NCBI RefSeq assembly: GCF_021026315.1
Contig: NZ_JAJNCX010000010.1
Span: 124,001 to 188,000, forward strand
Length of the DNA stretch: 64,000 nucleotides
Direction of reading: 5' to 3'
From: Rhizobium sp. C4
GTDB taxonomy: Bacteria > Pseudomonadota > Alphaproteobacteria > Rhizobiales > Rhizobiaceae
A program made the position numbers and the translations under genes. The notes beneath the pieces are model-generated. The model ran no database searches. It was not told where the DNA came from and saw only the letters and a program-made list of their open reading frames with translations. Shown here piece by piece: positions 44,592 through 53,204 of the stretch. Within the stretch, counting starts at the first letter, position 1; each line of letters opens with the position of its first letter.

Positions 44592-47500
44592 TTACTTCTT
44601 CATCTGATCCTTGAGGATCGCTAGCTTGGCGAAGGGTGAATCCGGATCGATCGGCTTTTCCTTGCGCGGCGGTGCGGCGCTCATGCCCTTGTTGCGGTCA
44701 TGCTGCGGCTTGCCGCCGCCGCCGTGACGGTTCTCGTCGCGGTCGCGTTGCGGCTTGCCACCGGGCTTGCCGCCAAAGCGGTCCTTGCGGTCGCCCTGGT
44801 TGCGGTCGCCTTGCGGACGATCACCCTGCGCGCGTTCACCCTGGGCGCGATCGCGATTGCCGCCACGGTTTGCACCCTGGTTGCGGTCGCCCCGGCCTTC
44901 ACCACGGCCTTCGCCGCGATTTTCGCCACGGTTCTGGTCGCGGGGACCTCGGTTGTCACGGCGCGGGCCGGCGTTCTGGCGCGGTTCGCGCTCGTGGCGG
45001 CCACCCGGACGCCACAGCAGAACCGGCTTGGGCGCTGTTTCTTCGGCAGGGGCTTCACCACCGGCTGCAGCGGCCTCTGCCGGTGCAGCTTCGGAAGCAG
45101 TCGTTTCAGACGCTACAGCTTCCGACGGGGCGGCTTCTGCGGGAGCTGCTGCCTCTGCCGGCTGTTCATCATGTTCGCTGCCAGCGTCGCTGTCTGCGGT
45201 GTCGTCGTCGGAGGCGGTCTCAGCGGATGCCGGTGCTGCCGCGCTCTCGGCCGGAGCCGCCTTGGCGTCCTGCGTGGCGAGGAAGCCTGCGGCCTCTTCG
45301 GCAGTCACGCTGTCGGCGCGATAGCCGAGACCCTTGAGGATCTCTTCCATGTCGTCCGGGGTCGCACCCAGAATGGAGAGCATGGCCGGCGTCGTTACGA
45401 AGCGGCGGCCGTCATAGGCGCCGTCCGGACGCTTGCCGGTTTCCGGCTTCCACTGGAGAAGCGGACGGATGAGGTCTGCCAGACGCTCCAGGATATCGAT
45501 GCGCACGGCGCGCTTGCCGAGGAAGCGGAAGCCGGCGAGGCGATAGAAATTGCGCTCGATGGCGTGATCGGTAACGACCGAGGTGCGGCCGGCGGCGAGA
45601 ACCGGGATCAGGTCGCCATAGCCCGGCTTGTCCATGGCGTCGTTCTTCAGCGCCCAAAGCAGCGTGATGAGTTCGGCCGGCGCCGGCTTCAGAAGTGCCG
45701 GCATGAAGACGTGGTAGGCGCCGAAGCGGACGCCCAGCTTGCGGAGGGCTGCGCGGTGCTCCTGGCTCAGCGATTTCACCTCTTCGGCGACGTCGCGGCG
45801 GAAGAGCACGCCGAGATTTTCGACGAGCTGGAAGGCGAGGCCCTTGGCCAGACCTTCAAGGTCTTCGGCGCGGGACAGATCGTCCAGCGGCTTCAGAACC
45901 GTTGCGATGTGATGATTGACGAAGCGCTCGATGCGGGCCGCGACGTGATCGCGGGCCGGGCCGGTCAGCTGCTCGTCCGCGAGAAGGATGACGCGCGGAT
46001 GCAGGATATGATCGGTCGAGGTGAGGCGTGCCACGGGATCGCCGAGCCAGCGCACGACGCCTTCCGACGTCAGCGCAAGATCGCCATTGCCGGCGGCATG
46101 GAGCCGGGCGGCACGCGCCTCGAATTCCAGCGCCAGCGCCTTCTGCGCTGCCGACAGCATCGCCTTGGCTTCCTGACCTTCCGCCGCGTTTGCCAGTGTG
46201 AACCGGAAACCGGCCAACTGTCCGACGTGGTGGCCCTCGACGAAGACGTCACCGTTTACACTGATTTCTGCTTCCAGCATCGCATTCTCTCTCAAGCGCT
46301 TCATGAGCACAGATGTCCTGCGATCAACAAAGCGTTTCGTCAACCTCTCATGCAGCGCGTCGGATAGCCTATCCTCGATTTCGCGCGTCTTTTCTTGCCA
46401 GTGTGTCGGATCGGCAAGCCATCCTGGTCGGTTCGACACATAGGTCCAAGTTCTGATTTGCGCAATGCGTGCCGATAAACTGTCGATTTCCCCATCGGTC
46501 CGGTCCGCGCGGCGGACCTGTTCGGCCATGTAATCCTCGTTGACATGACCGCGGCGGACAAGATCGGAATAAATGGTCGAAATGATGTCGGCGTGCTGCG
46601 CAGGGGCAATCCTGCGGTAATCGGGAAGTGCGCAGGCCTCCCACAATGTCTCGACGCGTGCCGGGCGGTCGGCAAGATCGCGAATCTCCGGAAGCGCGGC
46701 CAGGAAGTCCAGCGCCTGCAGGTCGACGGCGGGGAGTGCCCGCGTCAGGCCGTGCATGGTGGGGGCGGCATTCAGACTTTCCTGCAGCGCGCGGATCGAG
46801 GCATAGTCCACCGCCTTCGACCGCCACTGCAGGACCTTCACCGGATCGAAGACATGGGCCTCGATGCGCTCCACCAGTTCGTCGTCAAAGGGGGCGACCT
46901 GACCGGTCACACCAAACGTGCCGTCATTCAGGTGACGTCCGGCGCGGCCGGCAATCTGGCCAATCTCGCCGGGATTGAGATTGCGATACTGATAGCCATC
47001 GAACTTCCGGTCCTGGGCGAAGGCGACATGGCCGACATCGAGGTTCAGGCCCATGCCGATCGCGTCGGTGGCGACGAGAAAATCGACATCGCCCGACTGA
47101 TAGAGCCCGACCTGGGCATTGCGGGTGCGGGGCGACAACGCGCCGAGCACGACCGCTGCACCGCCGCGCTGGCGGCGGATCAGCTCGGCAATCGCATAGA
47201 CCTCTTCGGCCGAGAAGGCGACGATGGCCGAGCGGGCGGGAAGGCGGGTGATCTTCTTCTGCCCGGCATAAAGCAGCTGCGACAGGCGCGGGCGCTCGAC
47301 AATGGTGATGCCCGGCAGGAGGTGGCTGAGGATCGGCGCCATGGTGGCGGCGCCCAGAAACAGCGTTTCCTCGCGGCCGCGCAGATGCAGGATGCGGTCG
47401 GTAAAGATATGGCCGCGCTCAAGATCGCCGGCGAGCTGCACTTCATCGATCGCCGCAAAGGCCGCCTTCGTCTCGCGGGGCATGGCCTCGACCGTACAGA

Positions 47501-47744
47501 CGGTGAAGCGCGCGTTGGGCGGCGAGATCTTCTCTTCGCCGGTGACGAGCGCGACATTGGCCACACCCACACGTTCGGCAACACGGGTATAGACCTCGCG
47601 GGCCAGAAGCCGGAGCGGCAGGCCGATGACGCCCGAACCGTGCGCAACCATGCGCTCGATGGCGAAGTGGGTCTTCCCGGTATTGGTTGGTCCGAGCACT
47701 GCAGTCACGCCGCGGCCGCTCAGGATCATGGGCTTGATGGTCAA
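44592..47744 (-). CDS. SUV3-type RNA/DNA helicase with RG-rich C-terminal tail
   Basis: Large superfamily-2 helicase of 1,050 residues, closest in motif style to mitochondrial SUV3. Motif I GPTNTGKTHFAIERM (about 18-32), motif II AIDEVQLAGD (DEVQ rather than DEAD), motif III GAATM, motif VI QIAGRAGRH. From about 820 the chain is low complexity: an alanine/glutamate/serine stretch, then roughly 110 residues of repeated R-D-N-R-G, E-N-R-G-E-G-R-G and G-D-R-N-Q units, an intrinsically disordered RNA-binding type. The first start is TTG; an ATG five codons on (MILSGRG) is equally likely. Alphaproteobacterial homologues exist; a role in RNA turnover is inferred. Confidence 0.88.
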   Translation of the reverse strand: MTIKPMILSGRGVTAVLGPTNTGKTHFAIERMVAHGSGVIGLPLRLLAREVYTRVAERVGVANVALVTGEEKISPPNARFTVCTVEAMPRETKAAFAAIDEVQLAGDLERGHIFTDRILHLRGREETLFLGAATMAPILSHLLPGITIVERPRLSQLLYAGQKKITRLPARSAIVAFSAEEVYAIAELIRRQRGGAAVVLGALSPRTRNAQVGLYQSGDVDFLVATDAIGMGLNLDVGHVAFAQDRKFDGYQYRNLNPGEIGQIAGRAGRHLNDGTFGVTGQVAPFDDELVERIEAHVFDPVKVLQWRSKAVDYASIRALQESLNAAPTMHGLTRALPAVDLQALDFLAALPEIRDLADRPARVETLWEACALPDYRRIAPAQHADIISTIYSDLVRRGHVNEDYMAEQVRRADRTDGEIDSLSARIAQIRTWTYVSNRPGWLADPTHWQEKTREIEDRLSDALHERLTKRFVDRRTSVLMKRLRENAMLEAEISVNGDVFVEGHHVGQLAGFRFTLANAAEGQEAKAMLSAAQKALALEFEARAARLHAAGNGDLALTSEGVVRWLGDPVARLTSTDHILHPRVILLADEQLTGPARDHVAARIERFVNHHIATVLKPLDDLSRAEDLEGLAKGLAFQLVENLGVLFRRDVAEEVKSLSQEHRAALRKLGVRFGAYHVFMPALLKPAPAELITLLWALKNDAMDKPGYGDLIPVLAAGRTSVVTDHAIERNFYRLAGFRFLGKRAVRIDILERLADLIRPLLQWKPETGKRPDGAYDGRRFVTTPAMLSILGATPDDMEEILKGLGYRADSVTAEEAAGFLATQDAKAAPAESAAAPASAETASDDDTADSDAGSEHDEQPAEAAAPAEAAPSEAVASETTASEAAPAEAAAAGGEAPAEETAPKPVLLWRPGGRHEREPRQNAGPRRDNRGPRDQNRGENRGEGRGEGRGDRNQGANRGGNRDRAQGERAQGDRPQGDRNQGDRKDRFGGKPGGKPQRDRDENRHGGGGKPQHDRNKGMSAAPPRKEKPIDPDSPFAKLAILKDQMKK

Positions 47745-47897
47745 ATCGATGTTCCGGGCGTTGCCGGCCTTGCTGGTCTCTCTCGCTCAGAGACATGCCC
47801 GCTCGGGCGTTGAAGTGCAAGGGCGAAGGTGATGTGGACTGGCCCTGCAGATGGCGTTTCGAACCGCATTCTGCAAGCCTCGGAACAGCTTGGGAAC

Positions 47898-48374
47898 GAA
47901 TCGGAGACGAATCGATGACTCCGTCGCGTTCCTTTTATGTTCTATACCATATCTAGTTTGAATTGCCGATTCGACTCCAGATCGTGAATCGAGATGGGGA
48001 ATCCGGATTCGACTCGCGATGGAGGGGCGGAATCGGCTGAAAGGGCTGGCAAGCGGCTTTGGTGTTTATGGTTAATGGATTGTTAATTTTGGGCATTTTC
48101 GGCGCCTTTCGCGCCTCGCGTTAACATCTCGACCAAAGACGGAACGAATCATCGACGAATCAGAGATCTGTTCATGTTGCGGTTCTGTTCTCCACAAGAT
48201 GTGGTGTGTCCTGTGTCTCGCCGAGGATAGAAACGATTCGGCAGCGTTCCTGTTTCCTGTGCCGAACGAGCCTGCGTTAACGATTTGAAGCCGCGTGTTC
48301 ATCCCTCGGTAAGACCTGCGGAATGTTAACGTTTCGAGCCTCGAACCAAAGCGGGAACGAATCACAGACGAATC
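47898..48374. promoter_or_regulatory. GANTC (CcrM methylation site) array
   Basis: Fifteen GANTC sites start at 47898, 47909, 47917, 47968, 47973, 47986, 47999, 48006, 48011, 48030, 48146, 48157, 48235, 48359 and 48370, where fewer than two would be expected by chance at this GC. Three pairs are 11 bp apart in the context GGAACGAATC-N3-GACGAATC-like, and GATTCGACTC occurs twice. It fills the 816-bp gene-free gap between the helicase and a thioesterase. Confidence 0.85.
48072..48086. promoter_or_regulatory. CtrA-binding box in the GANTC-rich region
   Basis: TTAATGGATTGTTAA is an exact TTAA-N7-TTAA. Further TTAAC half-sites lie at the GTTAAC hexamers at 48120, 48276, 48325, 48432 and 48479; the one at 48432 continues as TTAACCAT. 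Confidence 0.65.
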
Positions 48375-48420
48375 ACCGACCTGTCTCCTTTCCCGGTTTG
48401 TTCACCGCAAGATGTGGTGT
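48120..48420. repeat. two related ~90-bp direct repeats
   Basis: Copy 1 (48120-48210) and copy 2 (48325-48420) share, in order: GTTAAC, TCGA, CCAAAG, GGAACGAATC-N3-GACGAATCA, CTGT, CGGTT, GTTC and CAAGATGTGGTGT. A partial third copy starts near 47891. Each ends with an imperfect CCACAAGATGTGG palindrome. Confidence 0.75.
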
Positions 48421-48560
48421 AAAAACAATTTGTTAACCATAGCAAATGGTCTGCGGAATGGCCCTTGACCGCTCGTTTGTTAACCTTTGCGCTTGCGGCG
48501 GCGGGCGATCTGTTTTCTGGTTGCCGGCAGTGGAATCAGGATGAAACTGGGGAGGGAACC

Positions 48561-48974
48561 ATGGAGCTCGTCACCTATCGCGGTGTTGTCTATCCCGTGC
48601 AATGCGATGTCATGGGGCATATGAATGTGCAGCATTATATCGGCGCGTTTGACCAGGCCGGCTGGCATCTGGTCGCGGCCATCGGCTACAAGCCGTCCTG
48701 GCTGAAAGAGCGCAACTGGGGCTGGGCGGACCGGCGCTACGAGATCGATTTCATCGACGAGCTGCCGGTGGGCAGCCTGTTCGAAGTGCGCAGCCGGTTC
48801 CTGAAGGTCGGGCGCACGTCGCTGACGACGCATCATGCGATGTATAACTCGGAGAAGGGGACGCTCTCGGCGGAAATCACCGCCGTGACGATCCTCTTCG
48901 ATCTCGTGGCGCGCAAATCGACGCCGCTGCCGCCGGAAATGGTCGAGGGGGCGAAGGCTTATCTGGTGGATTAA
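48561..48974 (+). CDS. acyl-CoA thioesterase, 4HBT hotdog family
   Basis: A 137-residue single-hotdog protein. The catalytic-type segment QCDVMGHMNVQHYIGAFDQA matches the 4-hydroxybenzoyl-CoA/YbgC family (Asp, then H-x-N). GGGGAGGG precedes the ATG (MELVTYRG), so the longer open frame upstream, which enters the repeat region, is rejected. Its promoter must lie in or next to the GANTC/CtrA region. Downstream are convergent PHB genes; substrate unknown. Confidence 0.86.
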   Translation: MELVTYRGVVYPVQCDVMGHMNVQHYIGAFDQAGWHLVAAIGYKPSWLKERNWGWADRRYEIDFIDELPVGSLFEVRSRFLKVGRTSLTTHHAMYNSEKGTLSAEITAVTILFDLVARKSTPLPPEMVEGAKAYLVD

Positions 48975-49150
48975 GGCCACTCCCACCGTCATCCTCGCCC
49001 TTGTGGCGAGGATCTACGGACGAGCCCGAGCAATCGACGGTGCGGCAGCAAGTAGACGTTGCAGATGGTCGGGACAGGCCCGACCATGACGACGTTTGGG
49101 GTTTGCGGCTTGATCGGGCCGCGCCTGAAGGCTCGGCCCAGTCTCGGCAA

Positions 49151-49876
49151 TCAAGCGAAATACTGCCCGCCATTGGCGGTGATGGTCGAGCCGGTGATGA
49201 AGCCGGCGTCGTCGGCCACGAGGAAAACCACGCAGCGGGCGATTTCTTCCGGTTCGCCGAGGCGGCCGACCGGGATCTGCGGGATGATGCGCTCGTTGAG
49301 CACCTTTTCCGGCACCGCGCGGACCATTTCCGTGCCGATATAGCCCGGGCAGATGGCGTTGACGGTGATGTTCTTCATCGCGCCTTCCTGGGCGAGCGCC
49401 TTGGTGAAGCCGATGTCGCCGGCCTTGGCGGCGGAATAGTTGGCCTGGCCCGCCTGGCCCTTCTGGCCGTTGATCGAGGAAATGTTGACGATGCGGCCGA
49501 AGGAGCGGTCACGCATGCCGCCCCAGACCTGGTGCGTCATGTTGAAGAGGCCCGTGAGGTTCGTATCGATGACTTCCTTCCACTGCTGCGGCGTCATCTT
49601 GTGGAACATCGAGTCGCGAGTGATGCCGGCATTGTTGACGAGAACGTCGACCGGGCCGAGTTCGGCCTCGACCTTGGCAATGCCCTCGCCGCAGGCTTCG
49701 TAGCTGGAGACGTCCCACTTGTAGGTGTGGATGCCGGTCTCCCTGGTGAAGGCGGCGGCGGTTTCGTCATTGCCGGCGTAAGTTGCGGCAACCTTGTAGC
49801 CTGCATTCTTGAGAGCGATGGAAATGGCCGCGCCGATGCCGCGCGAGCCCCCTGTGACGAGTGCGACTCTGCTCAT
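49151..49876 (-). CDS. phbB: acetoacetyl-CoA reductase
   Basis: NADPH-dependent reduction of acetoacetyl-CoA to (R)-3-hydroxybutyryl-CoA, second step of polyhydroxybutyrate synthesis. 241 residues, short-chain dehydrogenase: TGGSRGIGAAI at residues 8-18, NNAGITRD, catalytic serine in VNISSINGQKGQ and YSAAK with the catalytic Tyr/Lys. The SSINGQKGQ-GQ-NYSAAKAG block is characteristic of PhbB. The ATG has GGAGG upstream. 88 bp after phbA with a hairpin between. Confidence 0.95.
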   Translation of the reverse strand: MSRVALVTGGSRGIGAAISIALKNAGYKVAATYAGNDETAAAFTRETGIHTYKWDVSSYEACGEGIAKVEAELGPVDVLVNNAGITRDSMFHKMTPQQWKEVIDTNLTGLFNMTHQVWGGMRDRSFGRIVNISSINGQKGQAGQANYSAAKAGDIGFTKALAQEGAMKNITVNAICPGYIGTEMVRAVPEKVLNERIIPQIPVGRLGEPEEIARCVVFLVADDAGFITGSTITANGGQYFA

Positions 49877-49912
49877 GATTGTCCTCCGGAAGTTTTTTGG
49901 ATTCTTTTCTAT

Positions 49913-49937
49913 CCCGCGACCTTCCCGGGGTCGCGGG
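49913..49937 (-). terminator. hairpin between phbA and phbB
   Basis: A perfect 9-bp stem CCCGCGACC / GGTCGCGGG (49913-49921 with 49929-49937) with no U-run. It may attenuate or protect the transcript rather than end it. Confidence 0.5.
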
Positions 49938-49964
49938 TCATTCCATCGTGCCGGTTGCGGCCGA

Positions 49965-51146
49965 TTACAGCGCCTCGACGCAGAGCGCGACGCCCATGCC
50001 GCCGCCGATGCAGAGCGTGGCAAGACCCTTCTTGGAGCCGCGGCGGGCCATTTCGAAGAGCAGCGTGTTGAGGATGCGGGCACCAGAGGCGCCAATCGGG
50101 TGGCCGATGGCGATGGCGCCGCCGTTGACGTTGACGATCGACGGATCCCAGCCAAGGTCCTTGTTGACGGCGCAGGCCTGGGCGGCAAAGGCTTCGTTGG
50201 CTTCCACGAGGTCGAGATCGTTGATCGACCAGCCGGCCTTTTCGAGCGCCTTGCGCGAAGCCGGGATCGGGCCCGTGCCCATGATGCGGGGATCAACGCC
50301 GGCGGTGGCCCACGACACGATGCGGGCCATCGGCGTGATGCCGCGACGTCCGGCTTCGGCTTCCGATATCAGAACCGTGGCGGCAGCGCCGTCATTGAGA
50401 CCGGAGGCGTTGCCGGCGGTGACGGTGCCTTCCTTGTCGAAGGCGGGCTTCAGCTTGGTCATCGCGTCAATGGTCGTGCCGGCGCGGATATATTCGTCGG
50501 CGTCGACGATGATGTCGCCCTTGCGGGTCGAAATGGTGAAGGGGACGATTTCGTCCTTGAAGCGGCCGGCCTTCTGGGCGGCTTCCGCCTTGTTCTGCGA
50601 GGAAACGGCGAACTCGTCCTGGTCGTTGCGGGTCAGCTGCCACTGCTTGGCAATGTTTTCGGCCGTCGTGCCCATGTGATAGCCGTAGAAGGCGTCCGTC
50701 AGGCCGTCCTTGATCATCGTGTCGATGAGCTTGAAGTCGCCCATCTTTGTGCCGCCGCGCAAGTGCCCGCAATGCGGGGCCATGGACATGGATTCCATGC
50801 CGCCGGCGACGATGATCGAGGCGTCGCCCGTTGCGATCTGCTGCATGCCGAGCGCCACGGCGCGCAGGCCCGAGCCGCAGAGCTGGTTGAGGCCCCAGGC
50901 GGTGGCTTCCTGCGGAATGCCGGCCTTCATCGCGGCCTGGCGGGCCGGGTTTTGGCCTTCGCCTGCCGGCAGAACCTGACCCATGATGACTTCGTTGACT
51001 TCCGCAGCCGAAACACCGGCGCGCTCGAGTGCTGCCTTGATGGCGGCCGCGCCCAGCTCGTGCGCCGGGGTGTTGGCAAATGCGCCATTGAATGAACCGA
51101 CGGCAGTGCGGGCTGCGCTGGCGATAACGATGGAAGGGGTGCTCAC
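49965..51146 (-). CDS. phbA: acetyl-CoA acetyltransferase (beta-ketothiolase)
   Basis: Condenses two acetyl-CoA to acetoacetyl-CoA for polyhydroxybutyrate. 393 residues, biosynthetic thiolase: nucleophilic cysteine in [11 protein letters not shown], histidine in [17 protein letters not shown] and second cysteine in [10 protein letters not shown]. First of the phbAB unit; the polymer synthase gene phbC is not in the window. Regulator phaR lies 0.85 kb away on the opposite strand. Its promoter region shares an 11-bp motif with the phaR upstream region. Confidence 0.96.
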   Translation of the reverse strand: MSTPSIVIASAARTAVGSFNGAFANTPAHELGAAAIKAALERAGVSAAEVNEVIMGQVLPAGEGQNPARQAAMKAGIPQEATAWGLNQLCGSGLRAVALGMQQIATGDASIIVAGGMESMSMAPHCGHLRGGTKMGDFKLIDTMIKDGLTDAFYGYHMGTTAENIAKQWQLTRNDQDEFAVSSQNKAEAAQKAGRFKDEIVPFTISTRKGDIIVDADEYIRAGTTIDAMTKLKPAFDKEGTVTAGNASGLNDGAAATVLISEAEAGRRGITPMARIVSWATAGVDPRIMGTGPIPASRKALEKAGWSINDLDLVEANEAFAAQACAVNKDLGWDPSIVNVNGGAIAIGHPIGASGARILNTLLFEMARRGSKKGLATLCIGGGMGVALCVEAL

Positions 51147-51314
51147 GGCTTGGTCTCCTCGCGTCCTTTGGGCATGATTTGCCCTTTGCGTGTTTTACGT
51201 GAGCGTGGCAAACCCGTCGAGAAGAGTCAAACGGGAATTCTGACCAAAAGGCTTTGAACTTTCTCGGCGATTTGCTGTCGCCGGAAAGTCGATCTCAAGT
51301 GGATATGAATTCAA

Positions 51315-51325
51315 TGTAAGTAAAT
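51315..51325. promoter_or_regulatory. TGTAAGTAAAT motif, copy 1
   Basis: The 11-mer TGTAAGTAAAT in the phbA/DUF4189 intergenic region recurs at 51851-51861 upstream of phaR. Here it is part of a GTAAG...CTTAC dyad. A shared operator is possible. The rest of the 300-bp gap 51147-51446 shows nothing else I can name. Confidence 0.35.
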
Positions 51326-51446
51326 TCTTACGTATTAAGTCGGCGGCGGCCTTCGTCAGCGGAAACATTTCTGGGTGATTTTTCAGGATAGTTGAAAATT
51401 AGCGGATTTGCGCGAATGTCACCCCTGTATTTTGAGGGAGTACACC

Positions 51447-51824
51447 ATGCGAAAATTCCATCTTGCCGCCATGACGGCGGCCACCATTCTTGCGTCCTGT
51501 GTGAGCGTCGTCGAGGCTCGCGCCGATTACTACGGCGCCATCGCCTATTCGCCGCGGACCGGGGCCACCGGCTGGTCCTACGATCATCCATCGCGCCGCC
51601 GGGCTGAGCGCGCCGCCATGGGCAACTGCCGCGGCTATGCCTATGATTGCCGCATCGTGACGTATTTCTCCAATGCCTGTGGTGCCGTCGCGCGCGGTTC
51701 CCGTGGTGCATGGGGTGCCGACTGGGGCGACGACCGCTACTCCGCGGAGAGCAACGCACTCGAGGCCTGCTACAATCACGGCGACAATTGCCGCGTCGTG
51801 CGCTGGGCCTGCACGAGCCAATGA
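51447..51824 (+). CDS. secreted DUF4189-like protein
   Basis: A 125-residue exported protein: signal peptide MRKFHLAAMTAATILASCVSVVEARA, then a mature domain of the DUF4189 type (YYGAIAYSPRTGATGWSYDH, AERAAMGNCRGYA and ALEACYNHGDNCRVVRWACTSQ). Four to six cysteines in the mature part suggest disulfides in the periplasm. Start chosen for GAGGGAG upstream and for the signal peptide. Function unknown; it lies between phbA and phaR but is probably independent. Confidence 0.83.
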   Translation: MRKFHLAAMTAATILASCVSVVEARADYYGAIAYSPRTGATGWSYDHPSRRRAERAAMGNCRGYAYDCRIVTYFSNACGAVARGSRGAWGADWGDDRYSAESNALEACYNHGDNCRVVRWACTSQ

Positions 51825-51850
51825 GGCCTCAGACGCGACCATCGACCTTG

Positions 51851-51861
51851 TGTAAGTAAAT
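51851..51861. promoter_or_regulatory. TGTAAGTAAAT motif, copy 2
   Basis: Identical to 51315-51325, about 135 bp upstream of the phaR ATG. Confidence 0.35.
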
Positions 51862-51994
51862 GCGAACGAAATGCGCGCTTGGCCCGAGTCGGCGCGCATT
51901 TCGCGGCGATGCACAAATCGATTGCGTTCCGTTCCACTCTCCGCTTAATCTCTTCTTCGGCAGCGCAGCAGACGCTGGAGGTGAGGAGGATTGA

Positions 51995-52576
51995 ATGGCT
52001 AAGAACGACGGCGAAATCGTCATCAAGAAATACGCCAACCGGCGGCTCTACAATACCGGCACCAGCACTTATGTGACGCTTGACGACCTTGCAGGCATGG
52101 TCAAGCGCGGCGAGAACTTTGCCGTTCAGGATGCGAAGTCCGGTGAGGACATCACGCATTCGGTTCTCACGCAGATCATTTTCGAGCAGGAGTCCAAGAC
52201 CGGCAACACGTTGCTGCCGATCTCGTTCCTGCGGCAGCTCATTTCCTATTACGGCGACCAGATGCAGATGGTCGTTCCGAGTTTCCTCGAACATTCCATG
52301 CAGTCCTTCGCCGAGCAGCAGGCGCAGATGCAGGAGCAGATCACCAAGGCCTTTGGCGAGACCCCGCTCACCAAGAACCTGCAGCTTCCGATCCAGATGA
52401 TCGAGGAGCAGGTTCGCCGCAATACGGAAATCTTCCAGAATGCGATGAAGATGTTCTCGCCCTTCTCCGGTGTCGCGCAGGCGGAAGCCAAGCCGGCCAA
52501 GAAGGCGGAGCCCTCCGACATCGAAGAGCTGAAGCAGCAGTTGAAGGCGCTGCAGACGAAGCTCGAAAGTCTCTGA
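51995..52576 (+). CDS. phaR: polyhydroxyalkanoate synthesis repressor PhaR (AniA)
   Basis: DNA- and polymer-binding regulator of PHB storage. 193 residues: the N-terminal PhaR DNA-binding domain (IVIKKYANRRLYNTGTSTYV, about 8-27), a central PHB-accumulation domain (FLRQLISYYGDQMQMVVPSFLE) and a C-terminal coiled-coil/lysine-rich end. The Y-x-N-R-R-L-Y-N-T core is diagnostic. Next to phbAB, as in other rhizobia. Ends at a strong terminator. Confidence 0.95.
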   Translation: MAKNDGEIVIKKYANRRLYNTGTSTYVTLDDLAGMVKRGENFAVQDAKSGEDITHSVLTQIIFEQESKTGNTLLPISFLRQLISYYGDQMQMVVPSFLEHSMQSFAEQQAQMQEQITKAFGETPLTKNLQLPIQMIEEQVRRNTEIFQNAMKMFSPFSGVAQAEAKPAKKAEPSDIEELKQQLKALQTKLESL

Positions 52577-52646
52577 GGTCTTCGAGGTGCTGCCCGCGGT
52601 TGCCGCGGGCCGCCTCGTTCAGCAAAGGCATCACCAGTCCGGACAA

Positions 52647-52678
52647 GGGCGCGCTTCCGCGGGAAGCGCGCCCTTTTT
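52647..52678 (+). terminator. intrinsic terminator of phaR
   Basis: A perfect 12-bp stem (52647-52658 with 52662-52673), three-base loop, then TTTTT. Confidence 0.92.
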
Positions 52679-52896
52679 CGTGTCTGCTTTCGTCAATCAT
52701 CGAGGCCGACAGTGGGGACGCGGCACCCTGCTTTGCAGCAGGGCATTTGCCTCATATTTGCGCTGTGTGCATAGGTGCTGTGCAGCATGAGCACTTTTTA
52801 TGGGCGATTGACGGGGCTATATAGGGGTCATCACAAAGACGCCGGGACTTGAAGTTAAGCCGCTGACGTCCAGAAGACCTCAGAAAGGAAACACCC

Positions 52897-53043
52897 ATGA
52901 AACTCGCTCGCTCTTTCAATGAATGGCGCAAGTATCGTCAGACCGTTAACGAACTCGGTCGCATGAACCACCGCGAACTGCAGGACCTCGGCCTGACCCG
53001 CGCCGACATTCCGCGCGTTGCCCGCGGCGGTTCGATCCGCTGA
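52897..53043 (+). CDS. DUF1127 small arginine-rich protein
   Basis: A 48-residue protein starting MKLARSFNEWRKYRQTVNEL and ending PRVARGGSIR. The pattern of an N-terminal W-R-x-Y-R helix, L-x-x-M-x-x-R-E-L-x-D-L-G-L-x-R-x-D-I is DUF1127. AGAAAGGAAA precedes the ATG. Small proteins of this family bind RNA in Rhodobacter (CcaF1) and Agrobacterium relatives affect phosphate/carbon metabolism. It is followed by the CCTCCTCCC hairpin cluster, the classical 'cuckoo RNA' arrangement, so the sRNAs may be processed from its transcript. Confidence 0.9.
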   Translation: MKLARSFNEWRKYRQTVNELGRMNHRELQDLGLTRADIPRVARGGSIR

Positions 53044-53204
53044 TTGATTGCGCCTGAAAAGGCATTGATCCAGGCGCTGTCTCCGGTGGAGCGGCGCCTT
53101 GTTCGTTTCGGAAACCGCCGGACTTCTTCGCAACTGCGATATGCGTTTCATGCATAGCTGCACTGCAGCAAAGACGCTTCAAACGGCGGCTGAAATCACT
53201 ATTA

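Noticed and set aside
48072-48365. 97-codon minus-strand frame MIRSRFGSRLETLT...
   Set aside because: Its internal peptide repeat comes from the DNA direct repeats and it ends at the CtrA box; no ribosome site or homology is recognised.
47745-48560. Chromosomal oriC
   Set aside because: CtrA and GANTC sites fit an origin, but I see no good DnaA boxes (best is TTCTCCACA) and no hemE/maf/coaE neighbours that mark origins in this order, so oriC is not claimed.
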